From Ptychodera flava (taxonomy: Eukaryota; Hemichordata; Enteropneusta; Ptychoderidae), in assembly GCF_041260155.1 (NCBI RefSeq), contig NC_091928.1:34475388-34539387 (forward strand): a stretch of 64,000 nt of DNA, read 5' to 3'. The notes below the pieces were generated by a model. It did no database searches and was not told the DNA's origin. It saw only the letters and a program-made list of their open reading frames with translations. The position numbers and the translations under genes are program-made. This document shows, piece after piece, positions 9,627 through 22,213 of the stretch (positions within the stretch are counted from its first letter, which is position 1; the number at the start of each line of letters is the position of its first letter).

Positions 9627-12600
9627 ATTACTGCAAATGGTTGTAATGACACAGGGTGGTAAACACAACGAACGGAAGTTCTTACTTACTTTATAAACAC
9701 GCCACGAGAGCCTCAAACACCGAGTACTAAAAAGCGATTGAACGAATTGGCGCCTGTGCTTTGCTGTTGTTTGCGACATTCGGAATTTCTGTCTGAAAGC
9801 AACGTTAAAACCCATCAGACGAATCTATATTGAAGTGGATAAAATCTTTGAGGGGACTATTATTAATCTTCCATTTTGGAGACAAAATTAAAATTACACA
9901 GTATCATCGTTCTGGCATCTGAAATGACAATGATTCTAAAATTCTATGGCAACTTTCAAGCACTTACCTCTACGTATATTGGTTACGCCATGTTAACTCT
10001 CATAAGTGTATCGAGCTATTTTCTCTGTCGGTGAATAGACTTGTCCGAAGCACTGACCTGCCATATTGTTCAATGTCACGGGAACAGGGGGTCGCACCAT
10101 TCAGATTCACCTAGGTGGATTTGTTATATGAATGCCAGGGAACAAAAGTAAGTGTATGGGCCGTAGATTTTATTGAATGAAACAAGTGTAAACGCTTAGA
10201 TTCTGATTTTCCAGTTCTTCTTAACAGTTAATCATTGCAGACGGTCCATACAATCTTTGGCAGACAATACTGTGAAGCCAGGCTGTAGATAAAAACACAA
10301 AATATATGAAATAATATTCGTTCATTGTGTTGCAATATCGTAGCTTCAAATGGAGTAATGTAAATATTTATAGGAAAGTCAACTAATCTTCCATATTCGA
10401 AAACCTTGCTAGGTAGCATAAATCAATTCTTTCGTGATGAAATATTATTATGACCCCCTTTTGTGATTTTGTATACTATTCGATGTGTTCATATAAATAA
10501 ACATCGACCAGGGAAAAATAGGGTAGCCCTTAGTATCTCCTCAGATATCCTGTCTGTGTGGACAGAGTCGATCTCGTTGTTCAGTAGTTATTGGTGTAGA
10601 TCCTAAATATCCGTAAGGCCGTTTTCATAATGCCACTATAATATCTACACGAAACAACCAGTATAAACTATTTATGTCAATTTTGAGGGTCGCTTTACAC
10701 TTCCTTAGATAGCTTTAAAGGAAAGTTGCCAATATTAAATGAAGCAAGTGTAAATTCTGAAATTCCGTTTTATTCTTAAATTATTAAACGCTATCTATTC
10801 ATATTTATAGGAGAAATAGGCTTAGTCTGCTCCACTCTGATCTTTTTGCTTAGCAACCGTCTCAGCCCTACCAATATCGCGTTGTTTATCACCTAAGGAT
10901 TAAGTTCCTTTGTTCAGAAAGTGTTATTACATGACTTGATTACTCATTCCAGAGGGTGCATGAACACAATGTAGCTGCATCTATACTGAAACCGTGTCAG
11001 TCCTACCAAAATGGCGTATGTCGCCGCAGGATAAAGTTCCTTTGAAGAGAAAGCGACCTATTTTATACATGACCTCGGTCATCCGTTCTAGAGGATGCAT
11101 GAACACAAAGTGCCTGCGTCTGCACTTTTTAGAGAGGTCATCTACTTGAGATTTGTCATCCACTCTTGGTCCGATTGGAAGAAACGTTAACAGCTTAGTG
11201 ATGATATTGCCTCCATTTCCTGCCAGTGTTTCTCAACATTGTGGCTGCCTATTGCCACTTTAGATAATCCCATACATAAGACATCCTTTTACCTTGAACA
11301 CTATCCAATTTACTGGGGTACTCAGGCAGTATGCTATTTTTGTAGACCTACTTTGAAGCGTATGGCGTAAATAAAGTTTAATTATCTTGAAAATTTAGTG
11401 TTACTCCGCAGTGTTGACACAGCGATCGCAGTTATTTTTGTGCATATAAATATCGGTCAATTTTAAATCATTTGTTTATCTTGTATCAAGAAAGAAATAT
11501 ATTGTTGTCCAATTTACGTTTAGAAGAAAGCCTTTCTTAAAAATCTGTCAACAAAACTAAAACCTTTGTAGGAGATCTACACACCAGTACGCGTTACGTT
11601 TGTGCACGTTTTCAATAATATCTTGTTTTCTGTCATAAAGAATTGAAGAAAATTCAGTAGTATATAAATACTTTTTCTGTCTGATGGGCGGGGGTTCGCT
11701 TCAAAAGACAAACCTCTTGATGAGTGCTACATTTTAACTCGGGAAGTCATTCTCATATAAATTATTCGATAATAAAAGCGCTAGCGGTCATCGAGCCTTG
11801 TATCCCTTGGTATTTATTTTAAATAAATCGGGACAAAAATCATGTTGACGACTCTTGATGAATTGCAACGTATAGCGTTACAAATCTCTGTAATTTTTCA
11901 TTCACTTCACCATCTTCCACCCTACAGCTGATACCCACGGAATTTTCTGGAATAGATATGCGTTTGTTTGCCGTACGCAGGTGTATGTTGGAGCGTGTAT
12001 GGAGACCTCAAAGGTGTCCCCATGTTTTCAGTTGAATTTGATTTCCTTGCAGTCTAATTAAATTTTTATTCATATCTTGCTTTGACTTGAGTTTAATCCT
12101 CTATATTACTGGACATTTCGCATGGGGATATCTTTGAAGTCGTGAAGCGATATCATGTTCTTGAATTACGGTTGTGTAATTAACTTTGTCGAAGAACAAC
12201 ACGAGGTGCTTTATTTATAATGTACTTGGTAAATCTGCTCATGAATGTTTCTTGTTATTTTTTTCCATAAATACCACCCGCCTTTTAGAAATTGTGTTAC
12301 AGCAGGTCACGAGCTATTATTTCATACTACACGTATGATGATTGTAATAATATCATGTGATGACGTAAATCGTTGAGCACTTTACCATAGATAATGCGGA
12401 AGCCAGTGAAGTGAACCTGATTTAGTCTTTTGGATTTTTTTCTCGGTGGATATTGTTTAGTCTTTAAATGAATTCAAACGTCTATATACTGTTTCTGTTT
12501 AAGTCCTCACTGTCAGAATATTGTGATATCGTCTTTGCCTTGTATCCCCTACACCATCATGTGTAACTTTTGAAATCTTTGTACACCACTATAATCTCAA

Positions 12601-14367
12601 ACCCTTTGATCGCCAAGAGCATTAGCCTGCTTGCTGAGTAATAGTGCCATTGGCTGAATTCCTTGTTGAAGTAGCCCATGAACAGGCATTGTACCCTCAG
12701 ATTTGAGCCATTACGACACGATTTCACCACAGACCTAATGTAAAGCCTGCTTATCGGATTGCCAAGGACTGGGAAACGCAACGGACTGTCATTTGTAGCA
12801 AGGGCAAGGATATTGCGCTTTTCAACAACACACTATCGACAAAAAACGACAAAGGAAGAAAAAACATAAATGCATCAACTTCTCATGTTAGATTAAAACA
12901 TATTTGATCCTGTTGGAGAAAACTCTTGCACAAAGAAATAAACGCCTGCCATCAACTGCCATACTACACAATATGAATGCTACAGACTGACTTCATTGTT
13001 GATAATTTTCTTGTACTATGATAAATTTTAGTTTCGCAAGACCAAAACTCATCTAAGAGGAAGGATGCGCCACAAGACGAAGTATAAGGATTTCAATGCT
13101 AGTATTCTGGTTAGACGGACTCAATCTGAATCTTAATCAATTAAAACATTTGTATCGAAATGTGCGTGTGCTTCGTTGAGGTGTGTGAAGCTTAGGGGCC
13201 GTGGCCAAAACTCGCATCCAATAGGTATCGCTTGTATAGATCCACAATTTTGGGGTGACTGGAGAATGAAGACATGTGGATTGTTCGCCTGTCTTAATGA
13301 CAGTTAAGTACATGTAGGTACGGTAGGTTTGACTCCGAACCCGATGAAGAGATCATGGACTTCCTGGCACTTCTCACCATCCATCTCAACCATCTTTGTT
13401 AAACCTGACCCCCACCCTGTGGCCCCTTAGCATGACCATCTCTCATTGAATGATGATGAAGGTACCTCGGAAGTAGGAATGTTTCACTCTATCGTTCAGT
13501 GGTCAAAATAAATGCAAATTACAATTTGTTGGCATGTGCAATGCTAATGAAATGCACAACAGACGAAAGCCTCAACTGGATTGCCTAGCAATACCCATGC
13601 TTTAAGTTACTGTCACAATTACTCCTCATTATACATATTTTTTATGTATTACATACTGAAATCTACACGTAAACATAAAATTGACTTACACTGTGAGGCA
13701 ATATCAATATTAGCTTAAGTTAAGGATAAATGACATCATATTGCGTCGTCTCGATAATTGGAGTTAGTGCACTTTTTGTCAAGTCTGCCAGTCTGCCTAT
13801 TTCAACTTTTAAATTTCCTTCAGTAAATCGTTTCTTTATCCGAGCTCATTCGAGTAGGATGAAGCTTACGGTAATGAATTGAAAAACAGAGTAGATCACA
13901 ATTGTCATACTTTGCAGTGTAGTTTTATTAATCACTTACAGAAATCAAACCCTTTTACAGATTTGCTTGTTAATCTATCATACTGGAAAAATACTACACA
14001 TTAACCTGCAACCTCCGTCAAATTTTCAACCAAGTGTGCATATACGTCGAAAGCTTTAGCAATTATTCTTATATTAATCTAAAGTTCAGTATTTGAAGTC
14101 TAAGAAAGTTGCTTAAACTACTGCTTGCTGTAATTGTATTTTTACATGTTACTCTATAGAGCCGTTCGGCGATAAAATGTAATAATGAACATCGGATTTT
14201 GGCTTAAAAGACTTTCTCAAGGCGTATCTCAAAGGTTTACAATGCTAGTACTTTTACATGCGGTAAGGTATATAATTTTGTCACTAATATATAATAAAGC
14301 ATATTTTCAGTGATCTTCAAAGCCCTTTCAGAAATCTGGAGTCTGGTACTGTCTGGGTCTTTTCTTC

Positions 14368-17300
14368 TCAAGGATTATGCAGGATATTGTCTTCAGCTGG
14401 CATCAGAGGATCAGCAGCAACACCATCAATTGAGATATCCATCTTCTGTGCTGTAATAGGATACATATGCCAAGAATTACTAAAAGTGTTGACACGGGCC
14501 AGCAGGAATATTGCCAGGCTGAGGCTGCATGTAATACAACCTGAGATGGTTATGTATCGGATTTAATCGAAATATTGCATGAGGTGCATCAGCATGCCAC
14601 GTCACACCTACAGACTACGGCTACAGAAAGGTTGACATGATAGCATGAGATTGATGTGGGAAGCTTTGTATGGTTAAGCCTTACCGATAACAGAAGGTGA
14701 AATGGGTATTCGCCAAGCTTCACTTGTCTTATGAAGGTCCTTACCTGATAATAGGTAAATTGACTGATGTAGTTTACCATATACAGAAAAGCCCACTTGC
14801 TAAACCCAAGATTAATTAAACGATTATCAGGGTTAAGGACCTTCCTTCAGGATTAGATCAGCTTTAACTATTATCAGTCACAGGTTGCAGAACTTGCCAA
14901 CAGTAAAAGTTGATAACAGTGATTTTGGTGTGGTCACTTCTAAAAGTTTTGATACTGAAGTGAGTGGATAGTTGGAGTTCTGCCGAGTCAGAAGCTGTGG
15001 TTGATTTTAATGGTAGTTAAAGAGTCAGTAGGAGTACAGAAAGAATGAAATGCTCTGGATTTACTTCAACTGGAAGGTGCTGGTGATTGTCATTACTAAT
15101 CTGTGGATGAGAGACAGGGAACAATGGGGCAGACCAGGTATCTTAGGCGACAGAGGAAACTGACCTAATTTTATGGATGTAATGCTACATTACCACATGC
15201 ATTTAAGATGAAAATTTAGAATTTTAATAGTCGCGAAGGTGGCCAAGTAACTACACATGCGCGGTTCAATATACCATTCGAGTAACCGAAAGTTGGACTA
15301 GCCGCAGTCGCCTTGTTTTGCTCGGCAGCAAAGTTACTGGCTGGCCTAGCTGTGGACCAAGGTGTTCACCACACTGTCTACGGAGCAGCCTACCATGTAG
15401 CGTGACGGTCTGCTGATGTGTAGTCCTTCCTAAAGGTATTAACGATTTTGATATTTACTAGTACATGGGAGAATTCTACCACCGGAAGTGAACTCGAGTA
15501 AATTCATGAACGGTGCCATGTTTTTGAGTGCTAGTAAAGAAACAAATACGAAACATGTAAAGTATTATTTTTAACACACCATTAATAAAATCACTACCCT
15601 CAGTCATTAAGTTTTATTCTCCACCTCGTCATTGCTACAAGATATTGCCATTATCACGGTCGGGCATTATGAACGAGGACACACGCCAAGAATGCTGGCA
15701 TTGAATTTCAAAGACGCTGTTCACATTTCGAAGAGCTCCTGATTCAGAAGTTCATTCTTTCAATCTATCCTGCAATTTTATTAGATATTTTTATGCTCCC
15801 AAGCTAAGAACTTAGGTTTGGACGATGGATAAATGTCATTTCCTCAACTATTCGTCACTGTCATCTACATTCATCCGAAGGCAAATTTTAACAAAGCTAC
15901 AGACGTGATCTTCCATGTGACGAAAAAACTTCAGTCAATCTCCCCAGATGCTCCAAATTTGACACTTGGGGACTTTAATCAGTGTTCCCTGAAGAAATCA
16001 TTGTCCTCATTCAGTCAGTATGTGACATGTCCTACAAGATACAACAAGACTATTGATCTTTGTTATGGATCGATCACTCGTGCTTACAAGTCCATTGCCA
16101 AACTTCCCCTCGGCTCAGCGAAACAAAATGGCTGGTTTGAAAAACAGAACAAGAGGAAATGGGGAGTTCAAATTGGACAACATCAAGTATAGTGATTGTG
16201 AACTCGCCTAAACGTTAAATGCATTCTATGTTAGATTTGATGTCCATGATTTCCGAAATGAACACAGGAACATTCGACATAAAGTTGTTACCAATGATAG
16301 AATATTGATCGATAAAGAGAGTGTTTTTAAATCACTGAGAAGCAACAAAATTCGGAAAAGCCCAGGCCCCGATAATATTAGTGGCCATGTGTTGAAATTT
16401 TGTGCAGGGCAGCTGTGTGAGATATTTCAAAGCATTTCCAGCTGTCCCTTGACCTCCAAAAAGTCCCAACGCTCTGGAAGCGGGCTGTAATTGTTCCTGT
16501 TGCAAAGAGAAGTGTCCCGAAAGTTCTCAATGATTTCAGGCGCCAGTTGGCCTTACTTCTCTTGCCATGAAATCGTTTGAAAAGTTAATCAAAGTCAAAA
16601 TTCAGGAGAAAACCCAACTTTTGCTAGACCCTTTACAATTTGCATATAGGTCAGGAGGTTGAAGACGCCATCCTTACCCTGTTAAATTTTATTTAGAAAC
16701 ATCTGGAGGGCAACAAAACACATGCACGCATCCTTTTCGTTAACTTTTCCTCTGTATTTAACACCATTCAACCGCACCTGCTTGCCGAGAATCTCATGTC
16801 ACGTTTCAATTTGCATTTTAAATTAGTCGGATGGATTTTAGATTTTTTAAAAAATAGATCTCAGTGTGTTACGGTCAACAGGTGTATGTCAAAAATGCGC
16901 TTTGCATATTGTACACTGACGACTGTAGAAGTCAACACGTGAATAGACATATTCTGAAGTTTGCCGACGACTCGGCTATTGTCAGTTTATTGAATAGTTG
17001 TGAGACCGGCCACGGTCCCATAGTAGATGATTTTATCGAATGGTGTAATAGATCTTTTCTACAATTGAATGCTGGTAAAACAAAAGACATGTGTATTGAT
17101 TTCAGAAGGAGCAAATCTTCTCCGGAGCCAACAGTTACAGACGGCTCGGAAATTGAGATCGTCAGCAAGTACAATAATCTTGGTTCTACAGTGGATGATA
17201 AGTTATGATGCTGGGATGAAAATGTCGATGCTATTTGTAGTAAAGGTCAACAACGTGTGTTTTTCCTAAGGAAATTGAACCAATTTAAGGTAAATAAGTC

Positions 17301-17811
17301 TCTGATGACGTTATTTTATAAATCTTTTATTGAAAGTATTTGCAGTTTTTCAATGGTCTGCTGGTATGGCAATTTAAATGTTAAGAACAGAAACAGAATT
17401 AGTAAGATAGTTAAAGTTTGCAGCAATATTATCGGAGAACAACAAGTGGGCCCCACTGACTTGTACGAGAAACATGTTTTACGTAAAGGAAACTCCATCA
17501 TACATTCCAAGTTTCAGCACCCTCTACAAAACGAGTTTGACTTGCTACCATCCGGTTGCCGTTTCAGAGTACCGGCTTTTAAAACCAATAGAACTAAAAC
17601 TTTTTATCAACAGAGCTATTGGACAACTGAATAGATTGAACTAGTTTTTAAATATATTTCCTTTTAATTATCTCTCTGTGATTTTTACTTATTGAATGTG
17701 CTGTTTGGTATTTTAACCTTTTTGTGTTTTTATTAGATTGTCATGTTTTATGATTGATGTACTGTGTTTGTCACTGCTGCAATGTCAATTGCCCAGTCAT
17801 GGGTTAATAAA

Positions 17812-17881
<70 letters not shown>

Positions 17882-19468
17882 CAAGGTCACTATCAATAGC
17901 CAGAGTCTGTACTGCACATGAGTACAATCCCATGATACTTTCATTAAACCCCGCACTTCGGTCTGGTTTCGAAAGATAAAATGTACCGAGAATTAAAACC
18001 ATGATAAAAGTGAACAAACTGAGGACGTTACAAAGTTTTACAAGATATGAATAAAATTTTCTGCTGATGTGCAGCTGGCTCGGAAGGTTATAACTAATTG
18101 GTCGATTGTCACTATTCACAGGAACTTAAGGAGTCTATTGTGTATAATTTAATGATAATGGTAACAACCAATTAGCTTCCGAGATGTTGCACATAAGCCC
18201 GAAATTCATTAGACTTCATGGAAGTAAAGTTCAACTGAAAACTTCGGGGCACCTTTGAAATCAGGGACACCTTTAGGGTCTTAACATGAAGTCTGGGACA
18301 TCTTTGAAATCAGGCACACATTTGAGGTCTTAACATGAGGTCAGCGATTTCTTTGAAATCAGAGACAACTTTGGGGTCTTAACATGAAGTAAGGGACACC
18401 TTTGAAATCAGGGACACCTTTGATGTCTTAAAAGACGTCCAATATGCCGATTTTACCACCTCAGTAGGGAATTCGGTAGCGGATTAGGGGAAAACGTGGA
18501 GTAAGAACGGCGTCGTAACTCTTTTCTGGTATATTTTGTAGTGCCATTAGTACGAATAAACCATATTACCGTCAAAAGGCACTTAAATTGTCTGCGCGTA
18601 TATTTTCTTTACTGGAACTTGTCAAACAACCGACTAAAAAGTTTAAATTTCTTGGGAATATCTTCTACATTGTATCCGAAGGTTACACGGAAAAAGATCG
18701 TGACCTCTGATATTGTCACTGTACGATTCGGAAATATTACATTTGTAGCTTCTCTGTCTAGTACAACGGTTATGTCATGGTGCACTGTAGACAGAGAACG
18801 TCGACGAGCACCGTACTCTTCAGCAGCGCAGACGACATGACAGGGCATGGGACTGTCAAAAATGAAAGTGAGCTGTCGGTCGCAAACACATGCAAATTTT
18901 CAATTCGTTTGTTTGTTTATTTTTGGTAAAATTGTGCATATACTTCAATGCAGTACCCCAAAAGTGAAAGCAAACTATCATTTGACAATAATTACAAATG
19001 ACATTTCGGAGTGTCATTAGTTCTGTTCGCTCGTTCGTTCTGTGTATGTTGACATGAAACCGCTAACGCCCATCTGCAAGTAGTTCCGGAAAATTGGAAA
19101 TGTGATTCATACTTCAACATATTCAAGTACGAATGCATGTCAGTACTTTCTTAACAATAGGATAATGGAAATACAGGCATAGCATGTATGATAATTATGC
19201 TCATTTAGTGGAAGGGAGTGTAACCATATTCAGGTCATTAACATAGCCAGGACAGAACATTATTAGATGTGTCCAAATATTGATGAGATAACCCTCAACA
19301 TTAAGAGTAAACTTTTCGAAAATAGCACAAACCAAAATTTAACATACCTTTGCCTCCTAACTCTCGACGACGACTGGCAGTATATCCACTATAAAAACCT
19401 TCCGTCTCGCCAACGTAAATAGATGTAACGACAAGGACCAACAATAGGGCAAAAACCAGTCTTCGCAT
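14368..19468 (-). CDS. Predicted secreted arginine-rich peptide, copy 2
   Basis: Coding exons 19468-19348 and 14450-14368 on the minus strand, 67 residues in the model. The signal peptide is identical to copy 3 down to the nucleotide over about 75 bp (MRRLVFALLLVLVVTSIYVG, ETEG). It is followed by the private stretch FYSGYTASRRRELGGK, with a tribasic RRR as possible convertase site. The donor is AAAG^GTATGT, phase 1. Exon 2 reads (A)QKMDISIDGVAADPLMPA, EDNILHNP, stop. It has Lys to Asp and Val to Met changes relative to copy 1, all non-synonymous. The intron is about 4.9 kb because a LINE and other repeats landed in it, so expression may be affected. The extra open segment at 18609-18848 lies inside this intron, but its phase does not fit exon 1. 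Confidence 0.5.
15741..17880 (+). mobile_element. Decayed LINE of the CR1/L2 group, with GATT tail
   Basis: About 2.1 kb, 5'-truncated. Parts in order: end of the apurinic-like endonuclease (15833-16130; GDFNQ, YVTCPTRYNKTIDLCYG); the reverse-transcriptase entry motif KSPGPDNISGHVLKFC (about 16355-16410); LFVNFSSVFNTIQPHLL (about 16730-16785); the catalytic box KFADDSAIVSLL (about 16955-16995); the thumb and C-terminal region with FLRKLNQFKVNKSL (17260-17310) and YKSFIESICSFSMVCWYG (to about 17370). At least four frame changes and stops separate these. It ends in AATAAA followed by (GATT)n, a 3' microsatellite tail of the type used by CR1/L2 elements. It interrupts unit 2 only, inside the long intron of peptide copy 2. 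It cannot move by itself. Confidence 0.85.
17811..17880 (+). repeat. (GATT)n microsatellite, LINE tail
   Basis: About 17 perfect GATT units directly after the LINE 3' end. This is the element's own tail, later perhaps lengthened by slippage. Its perfection contrasts with the decayed LINE body. Confidence 0.95.
18244..18437 (+). repeat. Tandem repeat, about 57 bp unit, about 3.5 copies
   Basis: The phrases CTTTGAAATCAG and GTCTTAACATGA alternate with a period of about 57 bp. Single copies of the same motif occur at 12120 and 23550 (GACACCTTTGAAGTCAGGGA), so the array grew from a sequence native to the duplicated unit. Confidence 0.75.
18609..18848 (-). pseudogene. Open segment shared with unit 3, possible exon relic
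   Basis: Minus strand reads PCHVVCAAEEYGARRRSL, then TVHHDITVVLDREATNV, then FPNRTVTISEVTIFFRV and TFGYNVEDIP. In unit 3 (29210-29510) the two parts are separated by about 110 bp of inserted sequence. There the second reads REATNVMFPIRTVTLSEV and FRVSLGYNVEDIPG, with mostly conservative changes. A possible acceptor (TTTTTGACAG or TTGTTGACAG) precedes both, but it implies phase 2, which does not match the peptide gene's exon 1. Unit 1 has lost the segment. I do not recognise it. Confidence 0.25.
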
Positions 19469-19645
19469 TTTGAATGTTTATCTAACCTGTAATTGGAAAT
19501 GAGCGTGGGTTTAATGTTACAGTATTCCAGTAAGTATTCCCTCGACAAATGTAAATAAGTAAGATTGAGATTGTCATTACTAACCTCATCAAGACGTAGT
19601 CGTTTCTCATATGATAACGCAGAAAACAAGTTTGCGTAAACAGTA

Positions 19646-19658
19646 CCCATTTAGAGCA
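19646..19658 (-). promoter_or_regulatory. TATA-like box of peptide gene copy 2
   Basis: Minus strand GCTCTAAATGGG, at the same distance from the start codon as in units 1 and 3. Confidence 0.25.
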
Positions 19659-19903
19659 TGATGAGTGCCCGGATGACGGAGCAACGAGTCTCTGAATAAA
19701 CAGCAAGATTTTCTAGTTCAACAGCGAATGGAACTTGAAGAGCTCATTGACAACAAAGGTTATACCCTATGCTAAGGACGTTTTGTTTTCTTCTTTTTGT
19801 GAAGAAATTGACACTTCTGTTCCCGCTGTAGGGAATCGCATGGTAAACTTCTCTTTAGGTATTTTGTCAGGAGCACATTTAAAACGCATATAACCTAGTC
19901 CGG

Positions 19904-20032
19904 GTATAGCACCTGTTTATTACCTCTCGTGGCCTTGCGTTATCAAAAAACACATCGCTATACCCTTCGGCATACGGTCTCGGGGAACAGCGGTGTGTTT
20001 CTGGTAACGTCGAGGTAATTGATGAGCGCTAC
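19904..20032. mobile_element. Palindromic MITE, copy 2
   Basis: Counterpart of 9060-9197 with the same arms (TTGCGTTATCAAAAAACACA mirrored by GTGTGTTTCTGGTAACG). Uninterrupted here, with small deletions in the right arm. Confidence 0.6.
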
Positions 20033-20762
20033 AGGTCTCTGACAAGGTGACGGGTTTTTTAGTCTATAAATGACACAGGGTGGTAAAACACAACGAAAGG
20101 TAGTTCGTACTTACTAAATACGTCAGGAGAACCTCAACACCAAGTACATCAAACACCGAGTACTACAAGACGATTGAATGTATGGCCTTCTGTGATTTAC
20201 TGTTGTTTGCGACATACTGACTTTCTCTGGAAGCAAAGTTTTGACGGATCAGGCGAATCTATCAAAGCGGGCGAAATCTTTGAGGGACTATTATTAATCT
20301 CCAATATCGGAGACAAAAGTAAAATAACACGGTATCGTCGATGCTGGCGTCTGAAATGACAATGATTCTAAAATTCTATGGCAACTTTCAAGCACGTACA
20401 TCCACGTATATTGGTTACGCCATGTTAACTCTCATTAGTGTATCGAGCTATTTTCTCTGTCGGTGAATAGACTTGTCCGAAGCACTGACCTGCCATATTG
20501 TTCAATGTCACGGGAACAGGGGGTTCGTCACCATTCAGAATCACCTACGTTAATTCGTTGTATAACTGACAGTGAACAAAAGATTTCAAAGTTTCAATGG
20601 AAAGTGTTTGAGGAACCACAGACTTTCATATGGACCGTAGATTATATTAAATGAAACAAGTGTAAACGCTTAGATTTTGATTTTCCAGTTCTTCCGTAAT
20701 AGTTCATCATTGCAATTGGTCCGTACAATCTGTGAAGCCAGGCAGTAGATACAAACACAAAT

Positions 20763-21905
20763 TAAAGCTGCAAGCAGCGTTAAGCTGCAAGCAGCGTTGG
20801 CGGGGCCCAAGTGGTTAATATGGTTTAAAGTTCTTACACTGATGATATTATGTGCAAAATTTTAGCTTGGAAAGGTATTTTGAATCTTTTACCTAAAGAA
20901 GGATTTTGAACATCATCTCATAGTTACTGTAGGTTTCACTGGTAATCATATCTTTTATGCATAATCAAATATGTCTGCCAAACTACTTGATCGATCGAAA
21001 TGCTTTTTGAAACTTGGAAGAGATCACACTTCGGATGACATGAGTAAAATTTCATTTCAATCAGTGTTTTGGTTCTAGGGTAGAAGATTTTTAAAGATTA
21101 AATTGTGATTTTTGCAAAATCCAATATGGCGGCCAAATCCCATGACCGATCAAAATTACGTTTGCAAACTTGAAAGAGATCACTCACAGGATGACATGAG
21201 TAAAATTTCAACTCGATCGATGTTTTAGTTCTGGAGAATAAGATTTTTTAAAATTAAATTGTTATTTTTCGAAATCCAATATGGTGGCCAAATCACGTGA
21301 CCGATCCAAATGTCTTTTGCAAACTTGAAAGAGATCACTCTAAAGATGACAAGAGCAAAATTTCAGCTCAGTCGGCGTGTTGGTTCTCAAGTAGAAGATT
21401 TTTGAAGATTAAATTTGTATTTTTCGAAAATGCAATATGGCGGCCAAATTAAGTGACCGATCCAAATGCCTTTCACAAACTTGAAAGAGATCATTCTAAG
21501 GATGATATGAGTAAAATTTCAGCTCAATCTGTGTGTTGGTTCTGGAGAAGAAGATTTTCACAAATTAAATTGGTATTTTTCGAAAATACAATATGGCGGC
21601 CAAAGTCACGAGACAGCACGAGATTTCATTTGCAAATTCTGAAGACCTTAGGTCATGCTTGCTAAATGAAAAAATTCAAATTGACCAGGCACCTGGATCA
21701 TCAGGAGAAGCCATTTTCGTTTTTGAAAAATCCGCCAGGTCACGTGACAATCAAAATTTGTATACCCAGGTACACGAGATCTCATGGGTACCTATTAGCC
21801 CTGCAAGTTTTAGAACTTTGCGGAAAGAGCGGAAGAACCGGAAGAAGAAGAAAGTTGAACTCCTGTAAAAACGATAGGGGCCCAGGCGGTAGGCTTGGGC
21901 CCCTA
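20763..21905 (+). mobile_element. Helitron-like non-autonomous element, private to unit 2
   Basis: About 1.14 kb absent from units 1 and 3; removing it restores ACACAAA-ATATATG of unit 1 without any target duplication. The left end carries a doubled AAGCTGCAAGCAGCGTT, then GGCGGGGCCC. The right end is a GC hairpin (GGGGCCCA ... TGGGCCCC) followed by CTAA before an A/T junction, as in Helitron 3' ends (hairpin, CTRR, insertion next to T). The canonical 5' TC is not seen and the hairpin is closer to the end than usual, so the class is tentative. The body contains a 156 bp tandem repeat. No Rep or helicase is encoded. Confidence 0.5.
20960..21620 (+). repeat. Tandem repeat, about 156 bp unit, 4-5 copies
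   Basis: CAATATGGCGGCC(A) recurs near 21123, 21279, 21433 and 21591, each time followed by a CGTGACCGATC-like block, AAACTTGAAAGAGATCA, GATGACATGAGTAAAATTTCA and GTTTTGGTTCT. A diverged first unit starts near 20960. It forms the core of the element at 20763-21905. Confidence 0.85.
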
Positions 21906-21946
21906 AATATATGAAAGGATAATCGTTTATTGTGTTATTGTCTTTA

Positions 21947-22213
21947 GGCCAAAGTAATTAAATTCTTTGTTTTGCGTCCCCACCCGCTTAGGGTTTTTAA
22001 GGTTTTCATGAAAAACACACACAGTGTATTTGAATAGGAAATTTTAGGGCATGACCGCTTAGCTTTTCTGAACTAAAATTTTGCTACAATTTTTTACTTG
22101 CTGCAATCAAATTACATTGTGTTAATTTTCTTGTGTGTGTTTTTCAGCCGCTTAGACGCGTACCTTTTCCCATTTAGAGTGGACGCAAAACAAAGAATTT
22201 AATTACTTTGGCC
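21947..22213. mobile_element. 267 bp TIR element, private to unit 2
   Basis: The ends GGCCAAAGTAATTAAATTCT and TTTGTTTTGCGTCC are mirrored exactly at the right end (GGACGCAAAACAAAG ... TTACTTTGGCC), giving perfect arms of about 33 bp. An internal weaker symmetry is present (AAAAACACACACA against TGTGTGTTTTT). The target duplication is unclear (TTATTGT appears on both sides, offset by a few bases). The perfect arms suggest recent insertion. Confidence 0.8.

Larger units (their letters stand above)
3950..10620 (+). repeat. Tandem segmental duplication, unit 1
   Basis: The segment begins near TTTTCATAATGCCA..ATA and runs to just before the same phrase recurs at 10627. Landmarks shared in order with units 2 and 3 include TCAGCCCTACCAAAAT-like, CCAGAGGATG, ACTATCCAATTTACTGGGGT, the tail exon of the peptide gene (7233-7315), its signal exon (8432-8546) and the hairpin MITE at 9060-9197. 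Unit 1 lacks a stretch present in units 2 and 3 (11640-12540 and 23090-23960) and lacks the stretch corresponding to 18440-18890. Its private insertion is the MITE at 9251-9626. Confidence 0.85.
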
